A DNA stretch of 64,000 bases from an uncultured Flavobacteriales bacterium. GTDB taxonomy: Bacteria > Bacteroidota > Bacteroidia > Flavobacteriales > Crocinitomicaceae. Position numbers and translations under genes: made by a program. The notes under the pieces are model-generated. The model had not been told where the DNA came from, searched no databases, and saw only the letters and a program-made list of their open reading frames with translations. Position 1 is the stretch's first letter; each line of letters starts with the position of its first letter. Below are positions 24,318-33,543 of this stretch, piece by piece. The DNA lies in assembly GCA_946480085.1 (NCBI GenBank), contig CAMLHZ010000008.1, positions 62,001-126,000 of the forward strand, read 5' to 3'.

Positions 24318-25658
24318 TTACCATTCCTCTCTAACAAATCCCTTATATTCCCCTCCCAATCCAAGTAATTTCAATTCAAAGTAGGTTTTGTTCAACTTTT
24401 TAAGGTCAGATTTGCTATTCGTCATAAACACTTGACTTTTCTTCATTTCACTTTCCAAATTCTTCATCCAATCGGTTGCTAAGCTAGCTTCTAATGGTAT
24501 GCCTGTTTTCTCAATTGCCTGATTGTATCTTGTCTGAACTTCCGCAGTTTCATCGACGTAATCTACGTCGTAATCTGCCAATGGAATGTCATTTCCTTCA
24601 AATGAGGTAATGAAAACAATGCGTCGAAGTTCTTTTTTTGGTTCACCTTTATTATGGTCTAACGCATAAACCAACCAGGCTTTAGAAGGTGTTACATCCA
24701 TCCAATAGGCATAAAAATCTGGTTCAGGATAAACAGCTTGTACTTCACCATTCACTACTACTATTGAATCTTCTCCAGTTACAGATGCTAATGGGTGGCT
24801 TGGAGTCCCTTCTTGTCCTTCAATGTTCACATCCCCGAAAACGCGTTTTAAATCACTCAGGGCATCGCTTGCTGGTGATGCAGAATAAGGCCAGAAGCTT
24901 TTGTGGTACCAAACGTTTTCCTGCTTTATTCTTTCAGGTAACAATTCAGAATAAACACCAAAATTAAAGTCAGGATGACAATCGGAATTCCAACTTAATC
25001 CTGGGACTTTAATGTAAAACTCGATGTCTTCTAATTTTGTTTTACAATCCATCGACCAGCGTTGCCATAAATGGTTTGGTTCGGTTAACAAGGTAGTTAG
25101 CTTACTACTTTCCAATTCTTCAAAAACGATAAATTTATTTCCATTACTCAATTGGTCGAATGCAACCGATCCAACCAAAACATATTTCTTCATCCCAGGA
25201 TATTTCTTCGCCAGAATGATCTCATAAATCTTGTATTCGCTGGGGTTTTCCGGATTTGCCTTTTCTACAACCAAAATGCGTGTTATTCCATCCAGATCTA
25301 AATAAAACTCATCAGCCGGAGGATAGACAAACATCTGTATTCCGCTAAAAGTCGCTATGCTATCTTCACCAAGCGAATTGGATAGTGGTACGTATGATTG
25401 TGGACCACTTCTGCTTATTTCCGATTTTAAAACACCTGTTTCCAAAAGATGCTCTGAAGTGGAAAAATCCATTGCACGCAAAGCCATTTCGTTGTTCTTA
25501 ATCAATGAGATTAAGCTCTGTTGATTCTTACTGTTGAATAAATAACCCGTAGTTGCCGAAGAATCAATAACCGAAATTCTGGTTTGACCAAACGCACCAA
25601 AGGTAGAAGTGAGAATAGTGCAAATAATTAATATTGATGACGTTATCAAATAGTACAT
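24318..25658 (-). CDS. Secreted hypothetical protein with an internal repeat
   Basis: The 446-residue protein has a signal peptide (cleavage near GAFGQ, residue 25). Two segments are similar: about 87-175 (SLGEDSIATFSGIQMFVYPP) and about 285-370 (VTGEDSIVVVNGEVQAVYPE). Both contain a LEDSI-type start and a D-hydrophobic-VYP turn followed by a conserved strand block. This suggests tandem copies of a ~90-residue domain separated by a WQRWSMDCK/WNSDC linker with paired Cys. No known family is recognised; a GldN-like relation was considered but not supported. It faces the Prx operon terminator. Confidence 0.7.
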   Translation of the reverse strand: MYYLITSSILIICTILTSTFGAFGQTRISVIDSSATTGYLFNSKNQQSLISLIKNNEMALRAMDFSTSEHLLETGVLKSEISRSGPQSYVPLSNSLGEDSIATFSGIQMFVYPPADEFYLDLDGITRILVVEKANPENPSEYKIYEIILAKKYPGMKKYVLVGSVAFDQLSNGNKFIVFEELESSKLTTLLTEPNHLWQRWSMDCKTKLEDIEFYIKVPGLSWNSDCHPDFNFGVYSELLPERIKQENVWYHKSFWPYSASPASDALSDLKRVFGDVNIEGQEGTPSHPLASVTGEDSIVVVNGEVQAVYPEPDFYAYWMDVTPSKAWLVYALDHNKGEPKKELRRIVFITSFEGNDIPLADYDVDYVDETAEVQTRYNQAIEKTGIPLEASLATDWMKNLESEMKKSQVFMTNSKSDLKKLNKTYFELKLLGLGGEYKGFVREEW

Positions 25659-25786
25659 AGCCGTTTTTTATAAGCCAAAAGAAAGCATTCAAAATGAAAA
25701 TCGAAATACGGCAAATGGAGTATTTATTCCTACTCGTTAAGAATTTACTAATTTTCCACTCGTAAACTACATACTGAAAATACACT

Positions 25787-26824
25787 ATGAAACGAATGCG
25801 AGCGTATAACCTACTATTTATATCATTATTACTGCTTTTTGTAAGCTGCAGAAATAACAAAGACATTCTTGCTGAAAACATTGATCGTATGTATGTCGAT
25901 TATGATATCTATATAGCAAACAATCTTGGAACAACTTTTCCAGGAACGATAGGTGTTGATCTGAAATCGGGGGAAACCGTTGAGCTGAAAAACAATAAAG
26001 GGTTTAATTGCTCTGAGAATTTTGAAGCTAGAATCAAGGATAGAACTTTGGTGGTTTATGGACCGTTGACTAATTATTCAGCGACTAAAATTCCTGTAGA
26101 TCTCTATTTCACGGATAAGAATGAATCTCAGGTTGCTTTCAAGGATTCTTTATCGTTGAATTTCCTCGGAAACACGCAAGCTTGGTATACAGGTTACACC
26201 GGTAATTCTGGTCAGGTTGGAGATGCTGGAAGAACTCCATTGCTTTTCAGAGATGGAACAGATGGTTCAATGGGTGGTTTTGGTGAAAATGGCACCAATG
26301 GTGACGAAATGGAAGTGTATGTTTGGGGCAACGGCGATACACTTTTCTTCTATGTAAACAATGTTACACGCGGTTATGGTGATCGGTTTAAAATTATAGG
26401 AACGGAAGGAAAATTCTATATTCAGGCAAACGGTGGAAACGGCGGCTCAGGTGGTAAGGGTGGCGACGGCGGCGACGGAAAAAAAGGTGAAGCCGGAACG
26501 AATACTTCTAAACCTCCTGGAAATGGTGGTCGCGGTGGACAAGGCGGACAAGGTGGAAGAGGTGGAAATGGTGGAAGAGTTGCTGTAAATGTCCATCCAA
26601 GCGCTGCCGGATCAGATATGCGTCTGATTATTAATGTTGATGGCGGCTGGGGTGGTTCAGGTGGTGACGGCGGTAACGGAGGAAAATCTGGAACTCCCGC
26701 AACTGGACAAACAGAAGCTGTAAAAGGAGTTGCAGGAACAAAAGGAACTTCTGGTTCGTCTGGAGTTCAAGGTACAGTAACTGTGCTTACAAGAGCGTTT
26801 GATTTTACTCAATACTTACATTAA
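25787..26824 (+). CDS. Glycine-rich lipoprotein
   Basis: A 345-residue lipoprotein (LLLLFVSC, lipobox Cys21). After an ordinary region (about 25-125), residues ~137-175 and ~215-330 are built of short Gly triplets such as GGNGGSGGKGGDGGDG and GGRGGQGGQGGRGGNGG. The Gly comes every 1-3 residues without a strict Gly-X-Y collagen register or enough Pro. Between the two Gly blocks is a strand-rich segment (EMEVYVWGNGDTLFFYVNN). It is probably an extended, surface-exposed module. Function unknown. Convergent with, and overlapping by 4 nt, the small membrane gene at 26821. Confidence 0.75.
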   Translation: MKRMRAYNLLFISLLLLFVSCRNNKDILAENIDRMYVDYDIYIANNLGTTFPGTIGVDLKSGETVELKNNKGFNCSENFEARIKDRTLVVYGPLTNYSATKIPVDLYFTDKNESQVAFKDSLSLNFLGNTQAWYTGYTGNSGQVGDAGRTPLLFRDGTDGSMGGFGENGTNGDEMEVYVWGNGDTLFFYVNNVTRGYGDRFKIIGTEGKFYIQANGGNGGSGGKGGDGGDGKKGEAGTNTSKPPGNGGRGGQGGQGGRGGNGGRVAVNVHPSAAGSDMRLIINVDGGWGGSGGDGGNGGKSGTPATGQTEAVKGVAGTKGTSGSSGVQGTVTVLTRAFDFTQYLH

Positions 26825-27063
26825 TTCGCAGCAGCTTTTTCTTTTCTAAGCTGAAGAATATAATAGATTTGAACTATTCCAATGGCTACATTACTAATGA
26901 TGATTGGCCAGGAGTCGATGAAGTAGCCATAGGTTACAAAACAGACGCATCCGCAAAGATTAATGGATCGAATGTACATGATGTTCTTCATTAGAAAGGA
27001 GGTGAGTACAAATAATGAAGCCAAATAACCGATACATTCCGGGAGCGTAAAATATTTTTCCAT
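26821..27063 (-). CDS. Small inner-membrane protein (YgjV-like)
   Basis: An 80-residue protein from ATG 27063 with three helices; GYLASLFVLTSFLMKNI, INLCGCVCFVTYGYF and WPIIISNVAIGIVQIYYIL resemble the small YgjV-type inner-membrane family (G-x-x-x-S-F...K...RxxNxxGxxxFxxYG). It may relate to SemiSWEET-like half-transporters but no substrate can be named. The stop codon overlaps the 3' end of the Gly-rich lipoprotein gene. Confidence 0.65.
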   Translation of the reverse strand: MEKYFTLPECIGYLASLFVLTSFLMKNIMYIRSINLCGCVCFVTYGYFIDSWPIIISNVAIGIVQIYYILQLRKEKAAAN

Positions 27064-27279
27064 GCTTAAATGTAAGCCCAAGGTTTGACGTATTCAAGGA
27101 ATATTTTGGGTAAATTGATTTAGTTGAATTGAGGAAAGAGAAAAGCTTCAGGAGGAAAGTTTCAATTGTCATGACGAAACAATCTTTCCGTTTTCCTCTT
27201 TTGACTTTCGGCTTTAAAATATTTTTAACATTAAATTAAACCTTTCATAATATCTGGCATCATAGCAAAAAACTACAAC

Positions 27280-29550
27280 ATGATAAAACACACTCTCCTC
27301 TTTGCCTTAATGGCATGCAGCTTGCTTATTTCCAGTAACACAAAAGCACAAGGTTTCTATGACAGATCAACGATTCAAACCATTGAAGTATTCTTTGGGT
27401 TCTCGAATTGGGATGCGCAACTTGATGCACTTGCCTCGTCAACAGAAGATTATTTACTAGCTGACTCAGTCCGAATCAATGGTGAAACATTCGATAGTGT
27501 TGGAGTAAAATACAAGGGAAATAGCTCTTATAATGCTAACAATAACAAAAATCCCATTCACATTGAGCTAAATTACACTCACGGGAGTTATGATTATCAG
27601 GGTTATACAGATATCAAACTTCAAAATGGTTATCAGGATCCGTCGATGATCCGTGAAGTATTGAGTTATGCTATTTTGGAGCAATACATGGATTGTCCAA
27701 AGGCGAATTTTGCAAATGTTTATATCAATGGAACGCTTCGTGGTTTGTACTCAAATGCACAATCCATCGATGACAAATTCAATGGTGATCATTATTACAC
27801 AACCGATGGCTCATTTTTCAAATGTAATCCTATTGGTGGTGCCGGACCAAGTGCAGGTACAAATCCAGATTTGAAATACCTTGGTGCAGACAGTTCTCTT
27901 TATGTAAACGGTTACGAATTGAAATCAGATTACGGTTGGAACGATTTGGTTGATTTGGTGAATACGCTGAATAACGATTTCTCTAACATCGATTCTAAAT
28001 TGGATATGGATAGAGCGCTCTGGATGCTGGCATTCAACAATGTTCTGGTAAATCTTGATTCCTATTCAGGAGCTTTTCGTCAGAATTACTACTTATATAA
28101 AGATTTAAACGATCGATTTATTCCAACAGTTTGGGATTTGAATATGAGTTTTGCCGGATTCCCTGGTGGACCAACTCAAGGACAATCATACACTGCAACC
28201 ACTTTGGATCCTTTTTCAAACAGTACCTCAGCAAATCACCCATTAATTAAAATGATTCTGGCTGATGCACAGTACAAGCGCATGTACATGGCACATTTGA
28301 GAACGATCGTTCAGGAAATTTTTGCTTCCAACGATTATATCACAACTGCAAATTCACTTCGAACAACAATTGATGCAGCTGTTCAGGCTGATCCTTACAA
28401 ATTCTATACATACACACAGTTTCAGAATAGTTTGACAACGGCTGTAACTGGCGGCGGACCTCAGGGACAATCTACTCCTGGAATTCAGGCGTTAATGGAT
28501 GCACGAGTTACTTTTTTTGAATCGAATTCAAATTACTTATTGGTCGCACCAACAATTTCAGCATACAATCCAAGTAATGCAACACCAAACTATGGTGATG
28601 CTATAACGATTACAGCAACATGCAGTAACGAATCCAGCGTTTATTTAGGTTATCGTTTGGAACACCAATTACGTTTCAATCGTGTGCAAATGTTTGATGA
28701 CGGCGCGCACAATGATGGTGCAGCTGGTGACCACGTTTATGGTGCTAACGTAACGTTAAGTGGTCTTACAATGGAATATTACATTTATGCAGAGAATTCA
28801 AATGCGGGAATTTATAGTCCACAACGTGCTGAGCATGAATTTCACACCTTGGCAATTACAATTGTAACTCCGGCGCAAGGCGATATTCTAATCAATGAAG
28901 TAATGGCTGATAACGGTTCAACAGCTTACGATTCAAACGGCGAGAACGATGACTGGGTGGAATTATACAACACTACGGCAACGGCAAAAGATTTGACAGG
29001 TTTGTATTTAACAGATGATGTTACAAACTTGATGAAATGGCAAATTCCAACAGGAACAGCAATCAATGCGAATGATGTTTTGGTGATTTGGACAGACGAA
29101 GATTCGGAGCAGAGCGGTTTGCATGCGAATTTTAAACTTAGCGCGAATGGTGAATCGGTGCTTTTGACAAACGGTTCGGTTATCTATGATCAAGTTGATT
29201 TTGGAGTTCAAACGGAAGACGTTTCCTATGCACGTTGTCCGGATGGTGGAACGTTCACAACTACGTGGCCAACATTTGATGCTTTGAATGATTGTCAGTT
29301 GTCTGTTGATAATGTTGAGATCCTGGAGATAATGATTTATCCAAATCCGAGCACTTCTATTTTCACAATCAAGTCTGATCTTTCAGCAGAATTCATTGTT
29401 TATGATCTGTCTGGACGTCAGGTAACAACAGGTTCTTTGGAAAATCAATTAACAACATTGGATGCACAATACTGGGATGCAGGAACTTATCTTGTGAATG
29501 TTTACGATAATTCAGGGAAATCGAGAACAATCAAGTTGATCAAGCAATAA
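27280..29550 (+). CDS. T9SS type A surface protein: CotH kinase-like and lamin-tail domains
   Basis: A 756-residue secreted protein. Signal peptide to about residue 24. The CotH domain (about 30-410) has VGVKYKGNSSY, the conserved GNSS, and LDRALW-type helix plus FIPTVWDLNMSFAG, the acidic/metal segment of CotH kinases that phosphorylate secreted proteins. A beta-sandwich linker follows (430-510), then a lamin-tail domain (about 530-650; ILINEVMADN, DWVELYN, GLYLTDD). The end is a type A sorting domain (YPNPSTSIFTIKSD ... GTYLVNVYD). Export through the T9SS and anchoring or release at the cell surface are expected; the CotH substrate is unknown. Confidence 0.88.
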   Translation: MIKHTLLFALMACSLLISSNTKAQGFYDRSTIQTIEVFFGFSNWDAQLDALASSTEDYLLADSVRINGETFDSVGVKYKGNSSYNANNNKNPIHIELNYTHGSYDYQGYTDIKLQNGYQDPSMIREVLSYAILEQYMDCPKANFANVYINGTLRGLYSNAQSIDDKFNGDHYYTTDGSFFKCNPIGGAGPSAGTNPDLKYLGADSSLYVNGYELKSDYGWNDLVDLVNTLNNDFSNIDSKLDMDRALWMLAFNNVLVNLDSYSGAFRQNYYLYKDLNDRFIPTVWDLNMSFAGFPGGPTQGQSYTATTLDPFSNSTSANHPLIKMILADAQYKRMYMAHLRTIVQEIFASNDYITTANSLRTTIDAAVQADPYKFYTYTQFQNSLTTAVTGGGPQGQSTPGIQALMDARVTFFESNSNYLLVAPTISAYNPSNATPNYGDAITITATCSNESSVYLGYRLEHQLRFNRVQMFDDGAHNDGAAGDHVYGANVTLSGLTMEYYIYAENSNAGIYSPQRAEHEFHTLAITIVTPAQGDILINEVMADNGSTAYDSNGENDDWVELYNTTATAKDLTGLYLTDDVTNLMKWQIPTGTAINANDVLVIWTDEDSEQSGLHANFKLSANGESVLLTNGSVIYDQVDFGVQTEDVSYARCPDGGTFTTTWPTFDALNDCQLSVDNVEILEIMIYPNPSTSIFTIKSDLSAEFIVYDLSGRQVTTGSLENQLTTLDAQYWDAGTYLVNVYDNSGKSRTIKLIKQ

Positions 29551-29564
29551 CACTTCTATAAATC

Positions 29565-29682
29565 TCCCACGGAGGAACCTGTCTGCCAACAGGCAGGCAC
29601 AGAAGATCGCAGAAGTTTTCGAAAACACTCTTTATTGAGTTTTTTCATCTGTGTACTTCCTTGCTCGTCCGTGGGATTTTTC
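29565..29682. repeat. Hairpin repeat (family D) carrying palindrome A, at a gene 3' end
   Basis: Left arm TCCCACGGAGGAA (29565-29577) and right arm ...CGTCCGTGGGA (ends 29676) form a large hairpin followed by ATTTTTC. Palindrome A (29578-29597, arms CCTGTCTGCC / ACAGGCAGG around one A) is inserted in the left arm just before CACAGAAGATCGCAG. Stem arms otherwise match the right arm's complement with gaps. It lies 14 nt after the CotH gene stop and may end its transcript. Confidence 0.7.
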
Positions 29683-29847
29683 TTGCAATTTAGAATTAGA
29701 TAAGTATCTTTACTTCTGAAATCGGTCTCAGTACTCACCACAGCAGTACTTCTGATTTTATCAATCTACCAGAAATAACATCAATCACAATCCTGTAATT
29801 ACGGGGTTCATTCAAGAAGATTACAAATTTTTTATTTCCCACATAAA

Positions 29848-30507
29848 ATGGAATACAATACAACACGCAAAAAACTTTTGTTGCCTGAGTACGGACGAAA
29901 TGTTCAGGAAATGATCGCTCATGCAATGGAAATTGCCGATAAAGAAGAACGAAATAAGGCTGCTCGCGCAATCATCGAAGTGATGGGACAGTTAAATCCT
30001 CATTTGAGAGATGTAGATGATTTTCGTCATAAATTATGGACGCACTTGTTCGTGATGTCCGACTTTAAGCTGGATGTAGATTCTCCTTACGAAATTCCAA
30101 AAGCGGAAACCCTTCAGAGCAAACCAAACGCTATGACTTATCCGAAAAGCAGAATCAAATATGGTCATTATGGAAAGTACACGCAAGCCATTTTGAGTGA
30201 ATCTCGCGCTACAACGAAAGAGGATGAGCGTGAGTTTCTGAAAACGACTATGGCGAATTTCATGAAGAAACAGTACATCACATATAACAATGATACGGTT
30301 GAGAATCACGTGATTGCTATGCAACTTCGCGAACTTTCTATGGGTGATCTGATTTTGGAAAATCCGGATGAATTGATGAACACCAACTTGATCCTTAAAT
30401 CGTTTGGAATCCAACCAAATAAACGACCAAATAACAAGAACAAAGGAAAGCATCAGGGCCAAAATCAAAAGAACCAGAAAAACAATAAGAATAGAGGTAG
30501 AAATTAA
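29848..30507 (+). CDS. DUF4290 domain-containing protein
   Basis: A 219-residue cytosolic protein that matches DUF4290: LLPEYGRNVQEMIAHAMEI, FRHKLWTHLFVMSDFKLDVD, and IKYGHYGKYTQAIL in order. The C-terminal 40 residues are Lys/Asn/Gln-rich and probably disordered (a nucleic-acid-binding tail is possible). Function is unknown. In many Bacteroidota this gene sits directly before murA; here a T9SS surface-protein gene (30563-33418) separates the two. Confidence 0.85.
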   Translation: MEYNTTRKKLLLPEYGRNVQEMIAHAMEIADKEERNKAARAIIEVMGQLNPHLRDVDDFRHKLWTHLFVMSDFKLDVDSPYEIPKAETLQSKPNAMTYPKSRIKYGHYGKYTQAILSESRATTKEDEREFLKTTMANFMKKQYITYNNDTVENHVIAMQLRELSMGDLILENPDELMNTNLILKSFGIQPNKRPNNKNKGKHQGQNQKNQKNNKNRGRN

Positions 30508-30515
30508 TAGCCAAG

Positions 30516-30549
30516 CAACCTCTTAATGAAAGATATCGTTAAGAGGTTG
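30516..30549. other. Hairpin between DUF4290 and the surface-protein gene
   Basis: CAACCTCTTAATGA (30516-30529) pairs with TCGTTAAGAGGTTG (from 30537), a 14-bp stem with one G-T and a loop of about 6. There is no T run, so it may be an RNA-processing or attenuating structure rather than a terminator. The ATG at 30563 follows 13 nt later. Confidence 0.55.
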
Positions 30550-30562
30550 TACTAATGCTATT

Positions 30563-33418
30563 ATGAAAAATATACTACTAATACTTTCGGTTTTTCTTGC
30601 GGGTAACCGATTACTTGCTCAAGGTGAGAACCCACAAGGAACTACCAATGTTCTAAGCACCGAATCAATCAATTTTATTACTGAAGAAGAGTATCAACAA
30701 GCCAAAGTCAACGGAACGCTTGTTGGCAACGAGGTTGTTCTATCTCCTGGGATGGTTGATCCGGATGATTATAAAGGTGATGTTTATGTTTCTCATTTTT
30801 CTCCTGAAAAAGCAACAGGTTGTTCCGGATATTTTCCACCTCCCGGACCGTCTTTAAGTTCAACTTCAGTAGATGATGGATGGGCGTCTGCCAGTCCGTT
30901 TACTTTACCGTTTAATTTTTGTTTTTACGGTTCAAACTACAATCAGGTTTGGATGAACAATAACGGAAACATCAGTTTTGGAAACGGTATTTCAACCTTT
31001 AGTTCTGCTGCATTTCCATCAATAGGAAACAAAATGATCGCTGCATTTTGGGCCGATTTCTACCTGACAAGTGGCGGTACTATGCACGCAACAATTACTC
31101 CAACTGCCGCAATTTTCAATTGGGTGAATATGGGGTATTTCAACAATATGAGTGATAAGAAGAATACCTGTCAAATTGTTATTACTAACGGACTTGATCC
31201 TTTGGTGATTGAAGGAAACACTGCTATTCACTTTGCGGATATGCAATGGACAACTGGTTCTGCATCAAGCGGAATTGGCGGCTTTGGTGGAATTCCTGCA
31301 ACTGTTGGAGCGAACTCTGGAAATGGAACTGACTATATTCAAATCGGACGTTTTGATCATGCAGGAACCGATTATGACGGACCAACTGGCGCTAACGATG
31401 GTGTTTCATGGCTGGATAACAAGTCTTTTTACTTTGATTTCTGTGCTACAGGAAATATTGCTCCAATTGCATTACAAACTGCGTATTGTGATACACTTCA
31501 GGTGTGCAGCAGTGGAACAACCCAAATTGTATTTCCATTCAGCTCGCCTGAAAACAATCAGCTAACACATGTATATGTAGACTCTACAACATTGTTAAAC
31601 TATACAACACAAGATTCAATAGTTGCAGTGAATGGTTCATTAACCGTCAACATTAATGGTGCGCTTGAAACATTAGGCGTTCATACGCTCACCATAAGCG
31701 CGGTTGATAATTACGTAACTTCAGATACTACAACGATTACCTATTACATTGAAGTGGTGGATGGAAGTTCGTTTTTTACACCAGCTCCGGTAATTAATTA
31801 CAGTCCGGGTTGTGTTCCAGTTGCTTTTGGTGTTAGCGGAACCTGGGATTCCTATTTATGGCAGGAAACCGGTAGTGGAACAAACGGAAGTAATACGGGC
31901 TCTACCTATGTGATCGACAATCCACACAACGGAAACTTATCGCTTACACTTACATCTGCAGGTTGTTCTTATACCATTGACACATTTATTGTGGTAAATC
32001 CACAGCCCACTTTCAATTTTGCCGGACAGTTTGATTACTGCTCCAACGAATTCTTTACGCAACTGGCGCTTTCTGATTCTGCTCTTCTGTCAAGTGTGAC
32101 TTGGGAAGATGTGGCAGCTCCAGGAATTGAAATTTCAAACAACTTCAACATTAGCTTAGTTGGAGGGCAATATGTTGTTGAGATTTTTGATAACACAGGT
32201 GAGTGTTCTAACGATACAACAATTACGATTTCAATGATTCCATCACCGATAATTTTCATTGATACATTTGCGTGCGACTTTGCTTTCCAGGTAAGCGGAA
32301 CGTTCTCTTCGGGAGGTGGAATATGGTCATCACTTGATCCGGAAATTTCATTTAACAATCCGCTATTGGAGAATCCAGTGATTTCAAGTTCAGCTGTTGG
32401 AACATACACGGTTTCTTATACCGATAATGTTTGTAACGAAACCATGCAGCGAACAATTGATTTCATTCCGTATCCAACGATTTTCAACGATACGCTGATC
32501 TGTACAAATACCTTTGACGTCGTCAATGTCACGGCCTGGAATGATCAGGTTACGTGGGCGGCAACTGGTCCGGGAACAATTAGTTTCTCACCTGATGATG
32601 CTACCATGCTGGCAAGTGTGACTTTCGGTTCACCTGGAACCTACAACTTGGTAATGATGGATAAAAAATGTTTGAATTCCGTAAACGCTGATGTGACCGT
32701 TGCGGTACAACCTCAGGTTGTTGCGGACAACTTTGCATGTAACAATCAGTTTGCAGTTACGGGAACAGTGGCGCAAGCTGGTGGACAATGGTCTTCAAGC
32801 GATGCTGAAATTTCATTCAGTAATGCAAATTCATTGAATCCTACAGTCTCCACAACAACTCCTGGAGTATATACAGTTTATTTTACAGATGCCGTTTGTT
32901 CTGCAGTAGATTCAGTAACGATTGATTTCATTGCGAATCCAACTGTTTCTGTGATCGACTCAGTTACGTGTAGTGGAACTCCGGTTACTTTAACTGCAAT
33001 CGGAAGTGCATCAGTTGACGATTACTTATGGAATACAGGAACTACATTCCCTGGTATAATTGCTGAAGGAGAAGGAGATTACATTGTAACAGTTTCCAAT
33101 GAATGTGGAACAGATGCTGATACGGCTACTATCGTATGGATTCCTTGTACTTTTGAGATTCCAAACGTTGTTGTTTTATCATCTACGGAAGGTAATGAGG
33201 CATTATTCATTGATTTCAATGGCATTTCAGAGATGGATCTTACAATTACGAATAGATGGGGGCAAACCGTTTTCCATACTACTGACCCGAACAATGTTTG
33301 GCGTGGAATGGATGGTGGAAATCTGTTAAGCGAAGGTATTTACAGTTATGTACTACAGCTAACGCTCGTCAACGGTGAAACCATGACAAAACAAGGATTT
33401 ATAAATCTATATCACTAA
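30563..33418 (+). CDS. T9SS type B surface protein with a nidogen-like domain
   Basis: A 951-residue secreted protein; signal peptide MKNILLILSVFLAGNRLLAQ. Residues ~75-290 resemble a NIDO/nidogen-like domain (VWMNNNGNISFGN, SIGNKMIAAFWADFYL, CQIVITNG, IGRFDHAG). About 300-860 is a chain of immunoglobulin-like and PKD-like modules with paired Cys; two copies of VQPQ/VSG...WSSxDPEISFxNxxxxNP-type repeat stand out (around 575-625 and 745-790). The C-terminus (about 865-951; WGQTVFHTTDPNNVWRGMDG) is a CHU_C sorting domain. Likely a large adhesin. Its placement between DUF4290 and murA suggests insertion into an ancestral pair. Confidence 0.87.
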   Translation: MKNILLILSVFLAGNRLLAQGENPQGTTNVLSTESINFITEEEYQQAKVNGTLVGNEVVLSPGMVDPDDYKGDVYVSHFSPEKATGCSGYFPPPGPSLSSTSVDDGWASASPFTLPFNFCFYGSNYNQVWMNNNGNISFGNGISTFSSAAFPSIGNKMIAAFWADFYLTSGGTMHATITPTAAIFNWVNMGYFNNMSDKKNTCQIVITNGLDPLVIEGNTAIHFADMQWTTGSASSGIGGFGGIPATVGANSGNGTDYIQIGRFDHAGTDYDGPTGANDGVSWLDNKSFYFDFCATGNIAPIALQTAYCDTLQVCSSGTTQIVFPFSSPENNQLTHVYVDSTTLLNYTTQDSIVAVNGSLTVNINGALETLGVHTLTISAVDNYVTSDTTTITYYIEVVDGSSFFTPAPVINYSPGCVPVAFGVSGTWDSYLWQETGSGTNGSNTGSTYVIDNPHNGNLSLTLTSAGCSYTIDTFIVVNPQPTFNFAGQFDYCSNEFFTQLALSDSALLSSVTWEDVAAPGIEISNNFNISLVGGQYVVEIFDNTGECSNDTTITISMIPSPIIFIDTFACDFAFQVSGTFSSGGGIWSSLDPEISFNNPLLENPVISSSAVGTYTVSYTDNVCNETMQRTIDFIPYPTIFNDTLICTNTFDVVNVTAWNDQVTWAATGPGTISFSPDDATMLASVTFGSPGTYNLVMMDKKCLNSVNADVTVAVQPQVVADNFACNNQFAVTGTVAQAGGQWSSSDAEISFSNANSLNPTVSTTTPGVYTVYFTDAVCSAVDSVTIDFIANPTVSVIDSVTCSGTPVTLTAIGSASVDDYLWNTGTTFPGIIAEGEGDYIVTVSNECGTDADTATIVWIPCTFEIPNVVVLSSTEGNEALFIDFNGISEMDLTITNRWGQTVFHTTDPNNVWRGMDGGNLLSEGIYSYVLQLTLVNGETMTKQGFINLYH

Positions 33419-33425
33419 GAAAACG

Positions 33426-33452
33426 AAGGCGCTGATTAAGGCGCCTTTTTTA
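33426..33452 (+). terminator. Terminator after the nidogen-like gene
   Basis: AAGGCGC (33426-33432) and GCGCCTT (33441-33447) with loop TGATTAAG, followed by TTTTTA. Begins 8 nt after the gene stop and insulates murA from it. Confidence 0.85.
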
Positions 33453-33543
33453 TTAAAACAACGTTGTTGAACAATTAATTTCTGAAAGAGGAGCGAGCAT
33501 CGTTTTTATTTGTTCTTTTGACCGTTATTATAATTATTGGAAC

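Noticed and set aside
24318..25658. Assignment to GldN or another gliding protein
   Set aside because: Only weak strand-level likeness; no diagnostic motif.
26390..26780. Collagen-like protein call for the Gly-rich lipoprotein
   Set aside because: Gly-X-Y register and Pro content are missing.
29556..29741. Minus-strand ORF in the D/A hairpin
   Set aside because: It reads through the palindromes and has no protein family or composition of a real gene.
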